Origin: Sedimentisphaerales bacterium
Lineage (GTDB): Bacteria; Planctomycetota; Phycisphaerae; Sedimentisphaerales; Anaerobacaceae
Assembly: GCA_016936075.1 (NCBI GenBank)
Contig: JAFGPS010000134.1
Span: forward strand, 1 to 64,000
Direction: 5' to 3'
Length of the DNA stretch: 64,000 nt
Below the pieces are notes generated by a model. That model worked only from the letters and a program-made list of their open reading frames with translations. It was not told the DNA's origin and did no database searches. Of this stretch, positions 33,356-43,097 are shown one piece after another. Numbering within the stretch: position 1 is the first letter of the stretch; each line of letters begins with the position of its first letter. A program made the position numbers and the translations under genes.

Positions 33356-34525
33356 TTATTTCGCAAGGTGAGCGATTGCCTGTTCGTTACCCGCGGATGC
33401 GGCTTTTTTGAGCCAGTAATTTGCCATGCGTTTATTTTTCACAACTCCTTCGCCATCCTGATAAGCTAACGCGAGAAAATATTGAGCTTCACTATCCGAT
33501 TCCTGAGCGGCAAGTTTTAGCCAGTAAACCGCTTTTTTATAGTTTTTGCGTGTGCCGTTACCATTGTGATAACAAATTCCAAGATACATTTGCGCTTTAG
33601 TATCTCCTCTTTCAGCCGCGCTTTTAAATAATTTAAATGCTTTTTTATAATCTTTTTTGACATTATGACCATGCCAATACATATACCCAAGATAAGCCTG
33701 TGAAAATGCATCGCCCAGGCTCGCTGCTTTTTCAAATAATTCGAGGGCTTTTTTTACATTTTTCTTCGTTCCTTTTTCATATAGATAAGCTCCCGCAAGA
33801 GCGCTTAGTCCTTTAAGACAGTTCTTTTCTGCTGAAAGACGAGCATATTTGAAGCCTTTCTTGGTATCTTTTTTTACTCCTTCTCCGTCGAAATAACACA
33901 TAGCCAATAGTGCCTGTGCGCTTGCGTTTCCGGCTATAGCCGCTTTTTCCAACCAGTGTGCTGCGGTTCGTTTATTTTGTTTTATTCCATAGCCATATTT
34001 ATATGACTCGCCCAATCTAAGCTGAGATTTGGTATGTCCATGTTTTGCGGCTTGTCTGAATCAGTAAGAAGCGAGTTCTAAGTTTTGTTTTATACCGCGG
34101 CCTGATTGATAAGAATCCCCAAGCATATATTGAGCTCCGCGATGTCCTCCTTTGGCCGATTTTTTAAACCATTCGTTTGCCTTTCGAAAGTCCATTGGAA
34201 TTTCTTCGAATCCAAATATGTAAGCCATCGCTATATTGAATTGAGCATATTCATTTCCTGAGCGTGACGCTTTCTTGAACCATTTGAAAGCTGTTTTAAT
34301 ATTTGCTTTCGTTCCCTCACCCCATAAATAAATGATACCGAGAAACAACTGGGCGTTATCATGTCCCTGTTCCGCGGCCAAATGAAACCACTTTATAGCG
34401 TTTTTATAATTTTGTTTTAAAGATTCGCCTTCGTAATATTGATGACCAAGAAGGAATTGTGATTCGGGATCACCTTGTTGTGCATTCTCTTGCAGCTTTT
34501 CTAAATAAGATTTGCGTTGTGACAT
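33356..34525 (-). pseudogene. Sel1-repeat protein interrupted by an in-frame TGA
   Basis: The frame from the ATG at 34525 encodes about nine Sel1-like (SLR) repeats of ~36 residues, such as YYEGESLKQNYKNAIKWFHL and AEQGHDNAQLFLG. At 34061-34063 a TGA occurs in ...ELASY-stop-FRQAAKHGH, where repeats normally have Trp (TGG). The same frame then continues for five more repeats to 33356. A single G-to-A change would explain it. The upstream AGGAAAAAT ribosome site is intact. Products could be a 154-residue N-terminal fragment, and an internal start at 34015 could give 219 residues. Sel1 proteins are usually scaffolds for protein contacts. No signal peptide. Confidence 0.85.
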
Positions 34526-34642
34526 ATTTTTCCTGATTAATAAGTTCGTATCTCTTTATTTTCAATGATTTATATAAGAAATCTTAAGAATTGTCAAAAT
34601 GATAAAAGTTGAAAATAGCTTTTCTTTTGAATTTAAAAAAGT

Positions 34643-34671
34643 TTGCAAAATTTGGATAACCATGATAAAAT
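34643..34671 (+). promoter_or_regulatory. Sigma-70-like promoter of tRNA-Ala
   Basis: TTGCAA at 34643-34648 and TAAAAT at 34666-34671 are 17 bases apart and end 31 bases before the tRNA 5' end. Confidence 0.6.
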
Positions 34672-34702
34672 CAAGAAAATCAGGTTTTTTGACCAGATTT
34701 CC

Positions 34703-34775
<73 letters not shown>

Positions 34776-34801
34776 TTGAGATTATTCACCTTCTGTTTTT
34801 A

Positions 34802-35224
34802 ATGCGTGCAGTTTACCCAATACCTGACAAATCTGAAATCAGTGAAGATATTCCTGAAGGCTACAGGCAAGACTATCTATAAGCTAAAAGTGTTGTAGAT
34901 ATTAGCCCAAAAACCTCTGCTGCTATTAGCAGACGTTTATTGCAGAATCTATTGCGAGATGAGATGAGAATAAGCAACTCTAATTTATCCAAACAAATTG
35001 ATTCTTTTTTAGAGATGAAAGGTGTTCCTTCACACCTCTCCGCTTCTATTGATGCTATCCGAAATATTGGAAACTTTACTGCACATCCAAATAAGGAAAC
35101 GAGTACAGGAGAAATAATAGTAGTTAAACCTGGTGAAGCTAATGGCTTCTTTAAGTACTTATGTCAATGTTTGATTTTCTATTCGTTCAACCAAAGCGAA
35201 TTGAAATTAGACGGCAAAAGCTAA
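34802..35224 (+). pseudogene. DUF4145-domain protein relic
   Basis: The translation VYPIPDKSEISEDIPEGYRQ, then (after a TAA at 34880-34882) VVDISPKTSAAISRRLLQ and IDAIRNIGNFTAHPN, matches the C-terminal part of DUF4145 proteins, which have 'SPKASAALSRR' and 'IDAIRNIGNFAAHP' motifs. The N-terminal two thirds are missing and the remaining frame has one stop. The fragment from 34940 could still be translated (94 residues) but is unlikely to be functional. DUF4145 proteins often occur in mobile or defence-associated DNA, and this relic begins within 30 bases of the tRNA-Ala 3' end. Confidence 0.75.
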
Positions 35225-35291
35225 ATGAAAAGCTCAGAAGCATGGGTAAGCCAGAAATGAAAGGCTAACAAATACCTGCTTGATCTTCAAA

Positions 35292-35374
35292 TGCGAGCGG
35301 AGGGAGTCGAACCCACACGTCCTAAGGACACTAGGACCTAAACCTAGCGCGTCTGCCAGTTCCGCCACGCTCGC
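35292..35374 (-). tRNA. tRNA-Leu(TAG)
   Basis: On the minus strand: acceptor GCGAGCG/CGCTCGC with discriminator A, D arm TGGCGGAACTGGCAGACGC, anticodon arm CTAGG-TTTAGGT-CCTAG with anticodon TAG, a long variable arm (TGTCCTTAGGAC) typical of class II tRNAs, and T arm GTGGG-TTCGACT-CCCTC. CCA is not encoded. It lies just after xseB on the same strand and may be cotranscribed. Confidence 0.96.
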
Positions 35375-35396
35375 GTTACACTATTATTAACTCCCG

Positions 35397-35684
35397 TTAA
35401 AATGGGAGATTTCCTTCATCTTTCTTTTCTTCTTCGTCCTGTTGTTTCTTATCCAGCCGCGGCTGGCAAGCTTCTGTCTGAGATATCATTTCTATTCTTT
35501 TTTCAGCTTTAACGAGTATTTCCCTGCAATGCTTTATCAGGGTCATTCCCTTTTCGTATTGCTCGATGCTATCCTGGAGCGGGATTTGGCCCTGCTCGAT
35601 TTTGCCTACAATATTGGTCAACTCGCGGATCGAGTCCTCGAAATTCATCTTTTCAATACTGTTATTTTGTTTTTTTTCTGCCAT
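35397..35684 (-). CDS. xseB: Exodeoxyribonuclease VII small subunit
   Basis: 95 residues with the family core MNFEDSIRELTNIVGKIEQGQ and PLQDSIEQYEKGMTLIKHC, followed by a charged tail (QQDEEEKKDEGNLPF). Several small subunits bind one XseA. It is 46 bases downstream of xseA in the same operon. The stop overlaps a CTCCC/GGGAG hairpin before tRNA-Leu. Confidence 0.93.
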   Translation of the reverse strand: MAEKKQNNSIEKMNFEDSIRELTNIVGKIEQGQIPLQDSIEQYEKGMTLIKHCREILVKAEKRIEMISQTEACQPRLDKKQQDEEEKKDEGNLPF

Positions 35685-35730
35685 ATATTTATTTTGCTAC
35701 AAAACTTCGTAATTTCTATGTTGTATAGTT

Positions 35731-37080
35731 TTACTTGTTTATGACTTTACTTTCAATCAAATTTTCTTTGGCAAGTTCAGTTATTATTAAATCTCCCAAT
35801 TGAATATCTTCGGAAGTCCTTATTAATTTGCCAGTATTGAGGTTTTTCGTAATGCTGTAGCCGCGTTGCAGAACCGATTTCGGATTTAGTCCTTCAAGGC
35901 GGTTTGATGCTCCGGTAAGGCTCATTTGCATTTTATTAATAATTGCGTTTATACATGTATTAGTGTGGTTTTGCAGGTTGTTTAATTCGAGCTTTTTCAC
36001 GCCTAAAAGTCTGTGCGGCTCGATTTTTACGACTTTTTCATAACTCTCTGAGAGCATTCGTTTAGCGCTATTCAGTAGAGTTTGCATGGATTCTGCCATT
36101 TCTGAAGAAATATCATCCAGCCGCTGTTCAGACATTCGCACGATTGATATTGGATTTCTGAACATTGAGCTTGCCAGAATAGTTTTCAAGTGTTGATTCG
36201 CTAATTCCAAAACTCCATGTGTATGCCCGGCGATTCTCATTTCGATGTTGTTCAACTGCTCGAGAATTTCGTACATATCAGGTACGGCTACGACGCCTGC
36301 TTTGGTTGGAGTCGAGGCTCTTTTATCCGCGACAAGGTCGGCTATTGTCGTATCAACTTCGTGGCCAACAGCGCTGATAATGGGGATTTTCGAGTCGAAA
36401 ATGGCTCTTGCGAGGACTTCTTCGTTGAATGCCCAGAGGTCTTCAAGCGAGCCGCCGCCCCGGCCAACTATCAGGATATCAAGTTTTAAGGTTTTGTTTC
36501 GCTTATTGATTTGCCGCAATGTAGAAGCGATTTTCGCAGCGGCTCCTTCGCCCTGAACCGGAACCGGGTACAGGTAAAGTTTCGCACATGGCCACCGACT
36601 GTAAATGCTATCGACTATGTCATGAACAGCCGCTCCGGTTTCACTTGTTACGATTCCAATCCTTTCGGGATACTTCGGAATCGGCTTTTTATGTTCGTCA
36701 TCGAAAAGACCTTCGGCCTGGAGTTTTTTCACCATTTGCTCAAAAGCCAATTGCAACGCTCCAACTCCGGCGGGCTCGAGCTTTTCGACATAAAACTGGT
36801 ATTTGCCGCTTGCTTCGTAAACATCTATGTAGCCAGTACTTAAAACGGACATTCCATCATCCGGATCGAATTTCAAAGTCTTGAATTTGCTCGCCCACAT
36901 AACGCAGGGCAAAATTCCGGTTACGTCTTTGAGCGAAAAGTAGCAGTGGCCGCTCGAATGGCGTTTGAAATCCCGGATCTCTCCTTTGACCACCAGTCTT
37001 GAAGGCAGATTTGCTTCGAGCACTACTTTGATTAGTGTGTTTATCTGGCCTACGGTATAGATTTTTACGTCTTTTTGCAT
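35731..37080 (-). CDS. xseA: Exodeoxyribonuclease VII large subunit
   Basis: 449 residues: OB-fold (VKGEIRDFKRHSSGHCYFSLKD), the catalytic region with IGIVTSETGAAVHDI, LIVGRGGGSLEDLWAFNEE and ISAVGHEVDTTIADLVADKRASTPTKA, then a coiled-coil arm and a C-terminal LQRGYSIT segment. It degrades single-stranded DNA from both ends with XseB. The ATG at 37080 (MQKDVKIYTVGQIN) is preferred over an upstream ATG at 37122 because homologues start a few residues before YTV. Confidence 0.96.
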   Translation of the reverse strand: MQKDVKIYTVGQINTLIKVVLEANLPSRLVVKGEIRDFKRHSSGHCYFSLKDVTGILPCVMWASKFKTLKFDPDDGMSVLSTGYIDVYEASGKYQFYVEKLEPAGVGALQLAFEQMVKKLQAEGLFDDEHKKPIPKYPERIGIVTSETGAAVHDIVDSIYSRWPCAKLYLYPVPVQGEGAAAKIASTLRQINKRNKTLKLDILIVGRGGGSLEDLWAFNEEVLARAIFDSKIPIISAVGHEVDTTIADLVADKRASTPTKAGVVAVPDMYEILEQLNNIEMRIAGHTHGVLELANQHLKTILASSMFRNPISIVRMSEQRLDDISSEMAESMQTLLNSAKRMLSESYEKVVKIEPHRLLGVKKLELNNLQNHTNTCINAIINKMQMSLTGASNRLEGLNPKSVLQRGYSITKNLNTGKLIRTSEDIQLGDLIITELAKENLIESKVINK

Positions 37081-37347
37081 AATTTTGAGCCTTTTTAAGA
37101 ATACATATGAATTATAGCCCAAAAATAGATTTCATCAATTTCCATTTCAAAATAAATCAAATTGAGCCGTTATACAGGTTCGATTTGCACTTTATAGGAC
37201 CGCCAGATGATTAATATTATCAGCCTTATTATCTGGGATTGCGAATTTGCCATAAGAGTCTCATTTTCTATATTTTTATAGGGGGTTATAAGAAAACATT
37301 ATATACATCACCTATATTTCCTATATTACCCATTATGGGCTTGAAAA

Positions 37348-37378
37348 ATGCCGAAAATAGGATTATAAATAACGGCAT
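37348..37378. promoter_or_regulatory. Weak inverted repeat in the xseA-epsI divergent region
   Basis: ATGCCG (37348-37353) and CGGCAT (37373-37378) are inverted with 19 bases between. The 37081-37497 region separates divergent xseA and the polysaccharide locus and must hold the promoter of a 26-kb gene run. This is the only symmetric element I see in it, and no clear -35/-10 pair stands out. Confidence 0.25.
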
Positions 37379-37497
37379 AATTGATAATCTTTATTCTCAG
37401 GGAAGAGGGATAATCTTTTTTGCAGTGGATATTCATATGTTGTTATTGGAATGTTTTTATATGTTTTATCTACCACTTTGGAGTTATATCAATTGAG

Positions 37498-38265
37498 ATG
37501 TATCCAAATAGGAACAAAAGTTTAATACAGCAGGCTGATACCAGTAACGCTATGTATTTATTGAGCGGGAAGGTACCGGTCTGGTTTTTCTGGGTTTTGA
37601 CAATTTTTCTCCTGATAATATCTGGAGTAACGTATCGTGCTTTAGCTTCAAAGATCGTCAATACATCGATAAACTTACCTGTTCCGCTCAGTGAATTTCC
37701 CATAACAATTGGCGATTGGGTAGGTACGGAGATGCCTATACCTACAACGACTCGCGAGTATATGGAACAAAACTTTGCCGACGATTATCTCAGTCGTCGT
37801 TATATAAATAATAATACGAAAGAATGGGTTGATGTTTATTTTGTGTATTGTTCCTCCATGCCAGGCGGAATGCTTGGTCATCAGCCTCGCATATGTTACC
37901 CAGGTAATGGATGGATTCATGACAGTACAGTTAATTCATCCTTTACTACGAATCAGGGGCAAGCAATTGATTGTCTCATACATCGTTTTCATAAGCCGGA
38001 ACCTTCTTTCATAGAAACTGTAATTCTGAATTATTATGTTGTTAATGGTCATTTATCAACAAACCAGAAAGGTGTTACAGGTTTTTCGAGCAGAAGTTTT
38101 AATCTTGCAAGAAATCCTGCACGTTATATTGCTCAGATACAAATCAGTTCCGTAATGGAGAATTCGATAAGAACAGCCGCTAAAGATATGGCGGAACTTT
38201 TGCTTGATTTTTTACCAGATGAAAACGGTGTTGTCGCTGCTTTCGAGAAATATGGACATTATTAA
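37498..38265 (+). CDS. epsI: Exosortase-associated protein EpsI (DUF3485)
   Basis: The 255-residue protein has one N-terminal membrane helix (VPVWFFWVLTIFLLIISGVTY) and an extracytoplasmic domain. It shows the EpsI pattern FPITIGDWVGTEMPI, VYFVYCSSMPGGMLGHQPRICYPGNGW and NYYVVNGHLSTNQ. EpsI occurs next to or fused with exosortases and is required for exopolysaccharide output in some bacteria; its reaction is unknown. The ATG at 37498 is the first in-frame ATG before the conserved part. Here it opens the locus while the exosortase lies 19 kb downstream. Confidence 0.88.
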   Translation: MYPNRNKSLIQQADTSNAMYLLSGKVPVWFFWVLTIFLLIISGVTYRALASKIVNTSINLPVPLSEFPITIGDWVGTEMPIPTTTREYMEQNFADDYLSRRYINNNTKEWVDVYFVYCSSMPGGMLGHQPRICYPGNGWIHDSTVNSSFTTNQGQAIDCLIHRFHKPEPSFIETVILNYYVVNGHLSTNQKGVTGFSSRSFNLARNPARYIAQIQISSVMENSIRTAAKDMAELLLDFLPDENGVVAAFEKYGHY

Positions 38266-38324
38266 ATTCAGGCCAGTTATTTCAGGCCTTTAATTGGATT
38301 ATAAAATTACATAAGTATTTGAGT

Positions 38325-38393
38325 GACATAAGGATATGTTAAAAAAGGTGCTGTCACCCACCGGGACGGAGTGCGCCCTGACATGTCATATCA
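38325..38393. other. GC-rich hairpin island between epsI and the ATP-grasp gene
   Basis: In AT-rich surroundings, ACATA-AGGA-TATGT, GGTG-CTGT-CACC and GGG...CCC stems follow each other, closed by the palindrome TGACATGTCA. There is no T-run, so this is not a standard terminator. It may be a degenerate palindromic repeat or RNA leader. Confidence 0.3.
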
Positions 38394-38453
38394 ATTATAA
38401 ATAATCTTTTTGAGATATCAATATTTACTTATATATGGAGGTAAATAAGAGAA

Positions 38454-39617
38454 ATGAATAAAAGCAAAAATAATGAAAACGTCAAAAATATATCAGTTTT
38501 AATTCCTGATGCTGAAGATTGGTTAACGTTAAAAGCACTTCGCTGTATCGGGCAGGAATCGACTTTTAAAAATCATCTTTTATCCAAGAAAAAAATGCCT
38601 CTTTCTCGTTTTTGCCGGTATAGTACAAGTTATCATTATAATACGAGCCAAAATGATGAAGAATGGATAGACGAGATTAATAAGCTGATATCAAAACTTC
38701 ATATAGACGTAATAATGCCTGTTACTGTGCCAGGAGTTGAGCTAATCTCGAAAAATCGCAGCAAAATTTCTGAATCCGCACGAATACCTCCTATAGCGGA
38801 GCCAGAGAAAATTTCATTAACCAATGACAAATGGGCGTTTCATAATTTTTTACTTCAACATGATTTACCTTCAATACCAACAATTTATGTAGGCAACTCC
38901 GGCGAAAATATAGATATATCCGAAGTGGATTCAATTGCATTTCCAGCATTATTGAAACCTGCATCTGAATCCGGCGGTTACGGTATTGTAAGGGTTGAAA
39001 ACAAAAATGATATTGAAAGAGCATGGCATGATAAGCATATGATGAAAAATCATGATTATATTCTTCAAAGCTTTCTTCCCGCCGATCATTACTCGTATTC
39101 AATATGCGCCCGTGAAGGTGAAATATTAGCCTATACTTTATATAAATCATTATTGCATTCGAATCCTTATCGTATAGGAGTATTACAGGAATTTAAAAAA
39201 GACGATAACATACTTAACATTGGCAGAAAGTTGATTTCGGATCTTAAATGGAGTGGTATAGGTAATATTGATTTTCTTGTAGATAAGCGGGACAAATCAG
39301 CGAGAATTCTTGAGTTTAATCCACGGTTTTGGCAATCACTTATAGGTAGTGAAAATGCAGGTATCAATTTTCCGGCATTATGGTGTCGTGAAGCAATGGG
39401 ATTAAAATCATCATATATCAATCGCGATTGTATCTTTGCAAGTCCATCGATGTATATAAAAACAATATTTGATCGTTTCAAAGGAAAACGAAATAACACA
39501 GATATTCGATGGAAAGAAAGCGGCTTTAAATTTACATATAACGATCCGATGCCGGAAGTAGTTGATATGTTTGACCGGATAGGAAAAAAACTGAAACGTT
39601 TGTGTGTAAGTAAGTAA
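38454..39617 (+). CDS. ATP-grasp domain protein (carboxylate-amine ligase-like)
   Basis: The 387-residue protein has an N-terminal nucleotide-fold segment and an ATP-grasp core: FPALLKPASESGGYGIVRV (ATP-binding lysine and glycine loop), DYILQSFLPADHYSYSIC and the metal-binding IDFLVD...RILEFNPRFWQSL (E and N ligands). ATP-grasp enzymes in polysaccharide loci add amino acids or other amines to sugars; the substrate here is unknown. GGAGGTAAA lies before the ATG. Confidence 0.8.
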   Translation: MNKSKNNENVKNISVLIPDAEDWLTLKALRCIGQESTFKNHLLSKKKMPLSRFCRYSTSYHYNTSQNDEEWIDEINKLISKLHIDVIMPVTVPGVELISKNRSKISESARIPPIAEPEKISLTNDKWAFHNFLLQHDLPSIPTIYVGNSGENIDISEVDSIAFPALLKPASESGGYGIVRVENKNDIERAWHDKHMMKNHDYILQSFLPADHYSYSICAREGEILAYTLYKSLLHSNPYRIGVLQEFKKDDNILNIGRKLISDLKWSGIGNIDFLVDKRDKSARILEFNPRFWQSLIGSENAGINFPALWCREAMGLKSSYINRDCIFASPSMYIKTIFDRFKGKRNNTDIRWKESGFKFTYNDPMPEVVDMFDRIGKKLKRLCVSK

Positions 39618-39669
39618 TTATAGTCAACTGAGTTAATTGCCGTTCTGTTGGTAAGCGAATAATTTATAT

Positions 39670-40323
39670 ATGGATTCAAATAAAATATATAAAGAAGATA
39701 TTAAGGATGGCAATATTATCATACGTCGTGCGGTTCATGACGATATTGATGCGCTTGTACATATCAGCAGAATCAGTTTTCCTGACCTTTTAATATGGTG
39801 TACAGAAAAACACGCGAGAAAAACGTGGAATTGTTTTATTAAATCAGAATTTCAAGAGGTTTGGGTTTGCCAGTTTAATCATGAAGTAGTTGCCATATTC
39901 AGGCTTGTGAAAGATATAAATAAAATCAAAGAAGAAATTCAGGAACTAAAGCCTGGTCTTATTCCTGCTCTTTGTTATTTAATAACGCGGCCCAGAATCC
40001 TGTATGAAAAAATTATTCGTAAAATTAATAACAAAAAATCAACTGATATAATCTATGATAAGAAAACTAATGAGCTTGCTAAAAACAGTATTTGGTGTTA
40101 TTCAGTTGCGGTACTTCCAAAAATGCGTAATCAAAGTATAGGCTCTAAAATGATATCTGTTTGTGAGAAAAGAGGATTTGAGTCAGGATATGATTCAATA
40201 AAAATCTTTATCAAGAAAAATAATAAAGATTCTATTCGGTTTTATGAACGATTGGGATTTACCAAAGTAGCAAAAATTAAAAGCGATCTTTATATATATA
40301 TCAGAATGCTTTCCGTATCTTAA
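39670..40323 (+). CDS. GNAT-family N-acetyltransferase
   Basis: 217 residues. The acetyl-CoA-binding motif A is in WCYSVAVLPKMRNQSIGSKMISVCEKRGFE, and motif B is IKIFIKKNNKDSIRFYERLGFTKV. It likely acetylates an amino-sugar or peptide intermediate in this locus. It is followed by the flippase after 3 bases. Confidence 0.85.
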   Translation: MDSNKIYKEDIKDGNIIIRRAVHDDIDALVHISRISFPDLLIWCTEKHARKTWNCFIKSEFQEVWVCQFNHEVVAIFRLVKDINKIKEEIQELKPGLIPALCYLITRPRILYEKIIRKINNKKSTDIIYDKKTNELAKNSIWCYSVAVLPKMRNQSIGSKMISVCEKRGFESGYDSIKIFIKKNNKDSIRFYERLGFTKVAKIKSDLYIYIRMLSVS

Positions 40324-40326
40324 ATC

Positions 40327-41829
40327 ATGGAAGTAAAATCGAATACACTTGGAATACTGCGAGGCGAGAGCTTAAAAGCCAAAAGTGCCAGAGGAATTGT
40401 GAAGCTTGGGACCGGCACAGGAATCGAGCGGGTATTACGTTTGGTTCGCACAATGATTCTGACAAGGATTATCGCGGTTGACCAGTTCGGCTTAATGTCA
40501 ATCATCCTCGTTCTTGTGAATATATTCGAGCAATTATCCGAGGTAGGTTTAAAGCTTTCAGTAATACAAAGCAAACGCGGATCTGAATATGAATATCTTA
40601 ACGCGACATGGTGGTTACAGGCAATTCGAGGTTTGGGGCTTTTTGCAGTCGCAATGGCAGCGGCTCCTTTTATAAGCTCTTTTTACGGTAAGCCGCATTT
40701 ACTTAGATTATTACAAGTCTCGCTGCTTGTTATTGTATTCAGGGGTTTTATAAGCCCGCGCGCACATGCGCTTCAAAAAGAATATAAATTCGGCCTTGTG
40801 ACATTGCATTTACAAGGCAGTGCCTTATTTGGAACGATTGTCACACTTGTATGTGCATATTATTTGAGAAATATCTGGGCTTTGGTAATTGGTTATGTCG
40901 CTGAGAATTTATGTTTATCTATCTTATCTTATATTATAGCTCCATTCAAACCAAGATTGGGTGTTGATAGAGATCATTTAAAAGAATTAACCGCATTTGT
41001 CCGCGGTATGATTGGCTTACCAAGTCTATCAATGATAGGGTATGTTGCTCCTACTTTTGTTCTTGGAAAGTTGGTATCAGAAAATTCTTTAGGATTATAT
41101 GCTTTAGCAGTACAGCTTGTGAGCATACCGCTGAATTTTTTTAATAAAGTTATCAATCCGGTCATATTGCCTGGTTTTGCAAAAAAACAGGATGATAGAG
41201 CCGCACTCAATAAAGCGGTGCTCAATATAAGCAAAATGGTAGGCATTGTAATGTTACCTTTGGTTATATATATGATGTCATGTTCCAGCGGATTATTATA
41301 TTTTTTGTGGGGTCCTCAATATGTTGACGCGACAATACCTTGCGTTCTGCTTAGTCTTCTTATTATAGTAAGAACACAGGGACCTGTTCTGAGTTCAGTT
41401 TACATGGCAGTAGGGCAGCCTCATTTACAAAGGCGTTTCGTTATCTTAATGACCTCATTGATTGTTATTTTTATTTATCCCGCAATTATACATTACGGAT
41501 TAATCGGAGCAGCCGCTACTGCCGTTCTTAGTAATTATATTGCTATGTTTATGCAGATATTCTGGTGCAAAAGAATCATTCCATTAAATTTTTATGATTA
41601 TATAAAATGCTATATACCGGGATTACTGATGGCTTTTGCTCCGGTAATTACAGTTCTTTTACTTGTTGTCTCGGGAGTCGATTCTTTGGCAATAATTGTA
41701 ATTTCCGGCGGTTTTGCATTATTTATGGTCTATGCAGTTTATTTTGGAAGACTATTTCTTTCGAGACAACAAAAATCAATATTCCCTGTTGCTGAGAAAG
41801 AAAAAATCAGTCTATGTGATATAGCATAG
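40327..41829 (+). CDS. Oligosaccharide flippase (Wzx/MOP superfamily)
   Basis: 500 residues with about 12-14 hydrophobic helices and the Polysacc_synt pattern: GTGIERVLRLVRTMILTRIIAVDQFGLMSI at the N-terminus. Wzx proteins flip undecaprenyl-linked repeat units to the outer face of the inner membrane. The start is 3 bases after the GNAT gene. Confidence 0.88.
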   Translation: MEVKSNTLGILRGESLKAKSARGIVKLGTGTGIERVLRLVRTMILTRIIAVDQFGLMSIILVLVNIFEQLSEVGLKLSVIQSKRGSEYEYLNATWWLQAIRGLGLFAVAMAAAPFISSFYGKPHLLRLLQVSLLVIVFRGFISPRAHALQKEYKFGLVTLHLQGSALFGTIVTLVCAYYLRNIWALVIGYVAENLCLSILSYIIAPFKPRLGVDRDHLKELTAFVRGMIGLPSLSMIGYVAPTFVLGKLVSENSLGLYALAVQLVSIPLNFFNKVINPVILPGFAKKQDDRAALNKAVLNISKMVGIVMLPLVIYMMSCSSGLLYFLWGPQYVDATIPCVLLSLLIIVRTQGPVLSSVYMAVGQPHLQRRFVILMTSLIVIFIYPAIIHYGLIGAAATAVLSNYIAMFMQIFWCKRIIPLNFYDYIKCYIPGLLMAFAPVITVLLLVVSGVDSLAIIVISGGFALFMVYAVYFGRLFLSRQQKSIFPVAEKEKISLCDIA

Positions 41830-41917
41830 GTCAGATAGAAACTATTAACAAATTTGTTATCGTAATGTACAGGTGCTTTAGTATAATACTATCTTTCGTT
41901 TATTAATTTGGAATATT

Positions 41918-43021
41918 ATGATAAAAATTATAAATATTGTTGGTGCTCGTCCGAACTTTATGAAAATAGCTCCGATTATGAGAGCTTTTAATAGTTCTGG
42001 AAAAATAGATCCGATTCTTGTACATACAGGTCAGCATTATGATGAAAAGATGAGTGACCTTTTCTTTCGTCAGTTGAATATTCCTGAACCTGATATTAAT
42101 CTTGAGATAGGTTCGTCAAGTCACGCCGTACAGACCGCGAATATTATGAAAGCATTCGAGCCAATTCTACTCGAACATAAACCGGACGCGGTTCTTGTCG
42201 TCGGTGACGTAAATAGCACAATCGCCTGCGGAATTGTCGCGGTAAAACTCGGGATAAAGCTCATTCATGTCGAAGCAGGTTTGAGAAGTTTCGACAGAAC
42301 TATGCCGGAAGAAATAAATCGCATCCTTACAGATTGCATAAGTGACATGCTTTTCTGCACAGAACAGAGCGGCGTGGATAATCTTATAAAAGAGGGAATA
42401 TCGAAAGAAAAAATATTTCTCGTCGGAAATGTTATGATTGATACGCTTTTAAGCAATAAAGCAAAAGCCGACGAATCTGATATTCTTGACAAACTTGATT
42501 TGAACGGAAAAGATTTTGCGGCGTTGACTTTGCACAGGCCGTCTAATGTGGATGATCCGGTTGTTTTCGGCGGGATTGCAGATGCTCTCGAAGTTATTCA
42601 AAAAGACATGCCGGTAATTTTTCCGATTCATCCGAGAACACTTAGAAATCTTCAGTCTTTCAATTTTGAGAGTCGTTTTAAACAAATGCCGAATTTGAAA
42701 CTCATCGAGCCTTTAGGTTATCTTGATTTTCTAAAAATAACATCTTCGGCCAGAATTGTTTTGACCGATTCCGGCGGAATTCAGGAAGAAACAACAATAT
42801 TAAAAGTTCCGTGCCTGACTCTTCGTGAAAATACAGAACGTCCTGTTACCGTTCAGAGCGGCTCAAACAAAATCGTTGGAACGAATCCTGAAAATATTAT
42901 TCAGGCTTACAGAGAGGTAATGAACTCTAATACAAGGGATACACAAATCCCTCCTCTTTGGGATGGCAAAGCGGCGGAGCGAATTGCTGAAACAATAATC
43001 GAGAAGATTAACCTTGATTGA
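41918..43021 (+). CDS. wecB: UDP-N-acetylglucosamine 2-epimerase (non-hydrolysing)
   Basis: 367 residues with VGARPNFMKIAPIMRAF (UDP-binding R11, K16), HTGQHYDEKMSDLFF, VVGDVNSTIACG, HVEAGLRSFDRTMPEEINR and LTDSGGIQEE. These are the full catalytic and binding set. It interconverts UDP-GlcNAc and UDP-ManNAc, supplying a ManNAc-derived sugar. No wecC-like dehydrogenase is in the window. Confidence 0.94.
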   Translation: MIKIINIVGARPNFMKIAPIMRAFNSSGKIDPILVHTGQHYDEKMSDLFFRQLNIPEPDINLEIGSSSHAVQTANIMKAFEPILLEHKPDAVLVVGDVNSTIACGIVAVKLGIKLIHVEAGLRSFDRTMPEEINRILTDCISDMLFCTEQSGVDNLIKEGISKEKIFLVGNVMIDTLLSNKAKADESDILDKLDLNGKDFAALTLHRPSNVDDPVVFGGIADALEVIQKDMPVIFPIHPRTLRNLQSFNFESRFKQMPNLKLIEPLGYLDFLKITSSARIVLTDSGGIQEETTILKVPCLTLRENTERPVTVQSGSNKIVGTNPENIIQAYREVMNSNTRDTQIPPLWDGKAAERIAETIIEKINLD

Positions 43022-43097
43022 AATAATTTTAGCAGGGAAAATAGCATAAATATAAGAATGTATGTACTAATACTTTATTAGTAAAATAATCATTTCT

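Noticed and set aside
34061-34063. TGA read as Trp or selenocysteine
   Set aside because: Trp is encoded by TGG throughout, TGA ends real genes such as hypE, and no SECIS-like hairpin or selenocysteine family matches a Sel1 protein.
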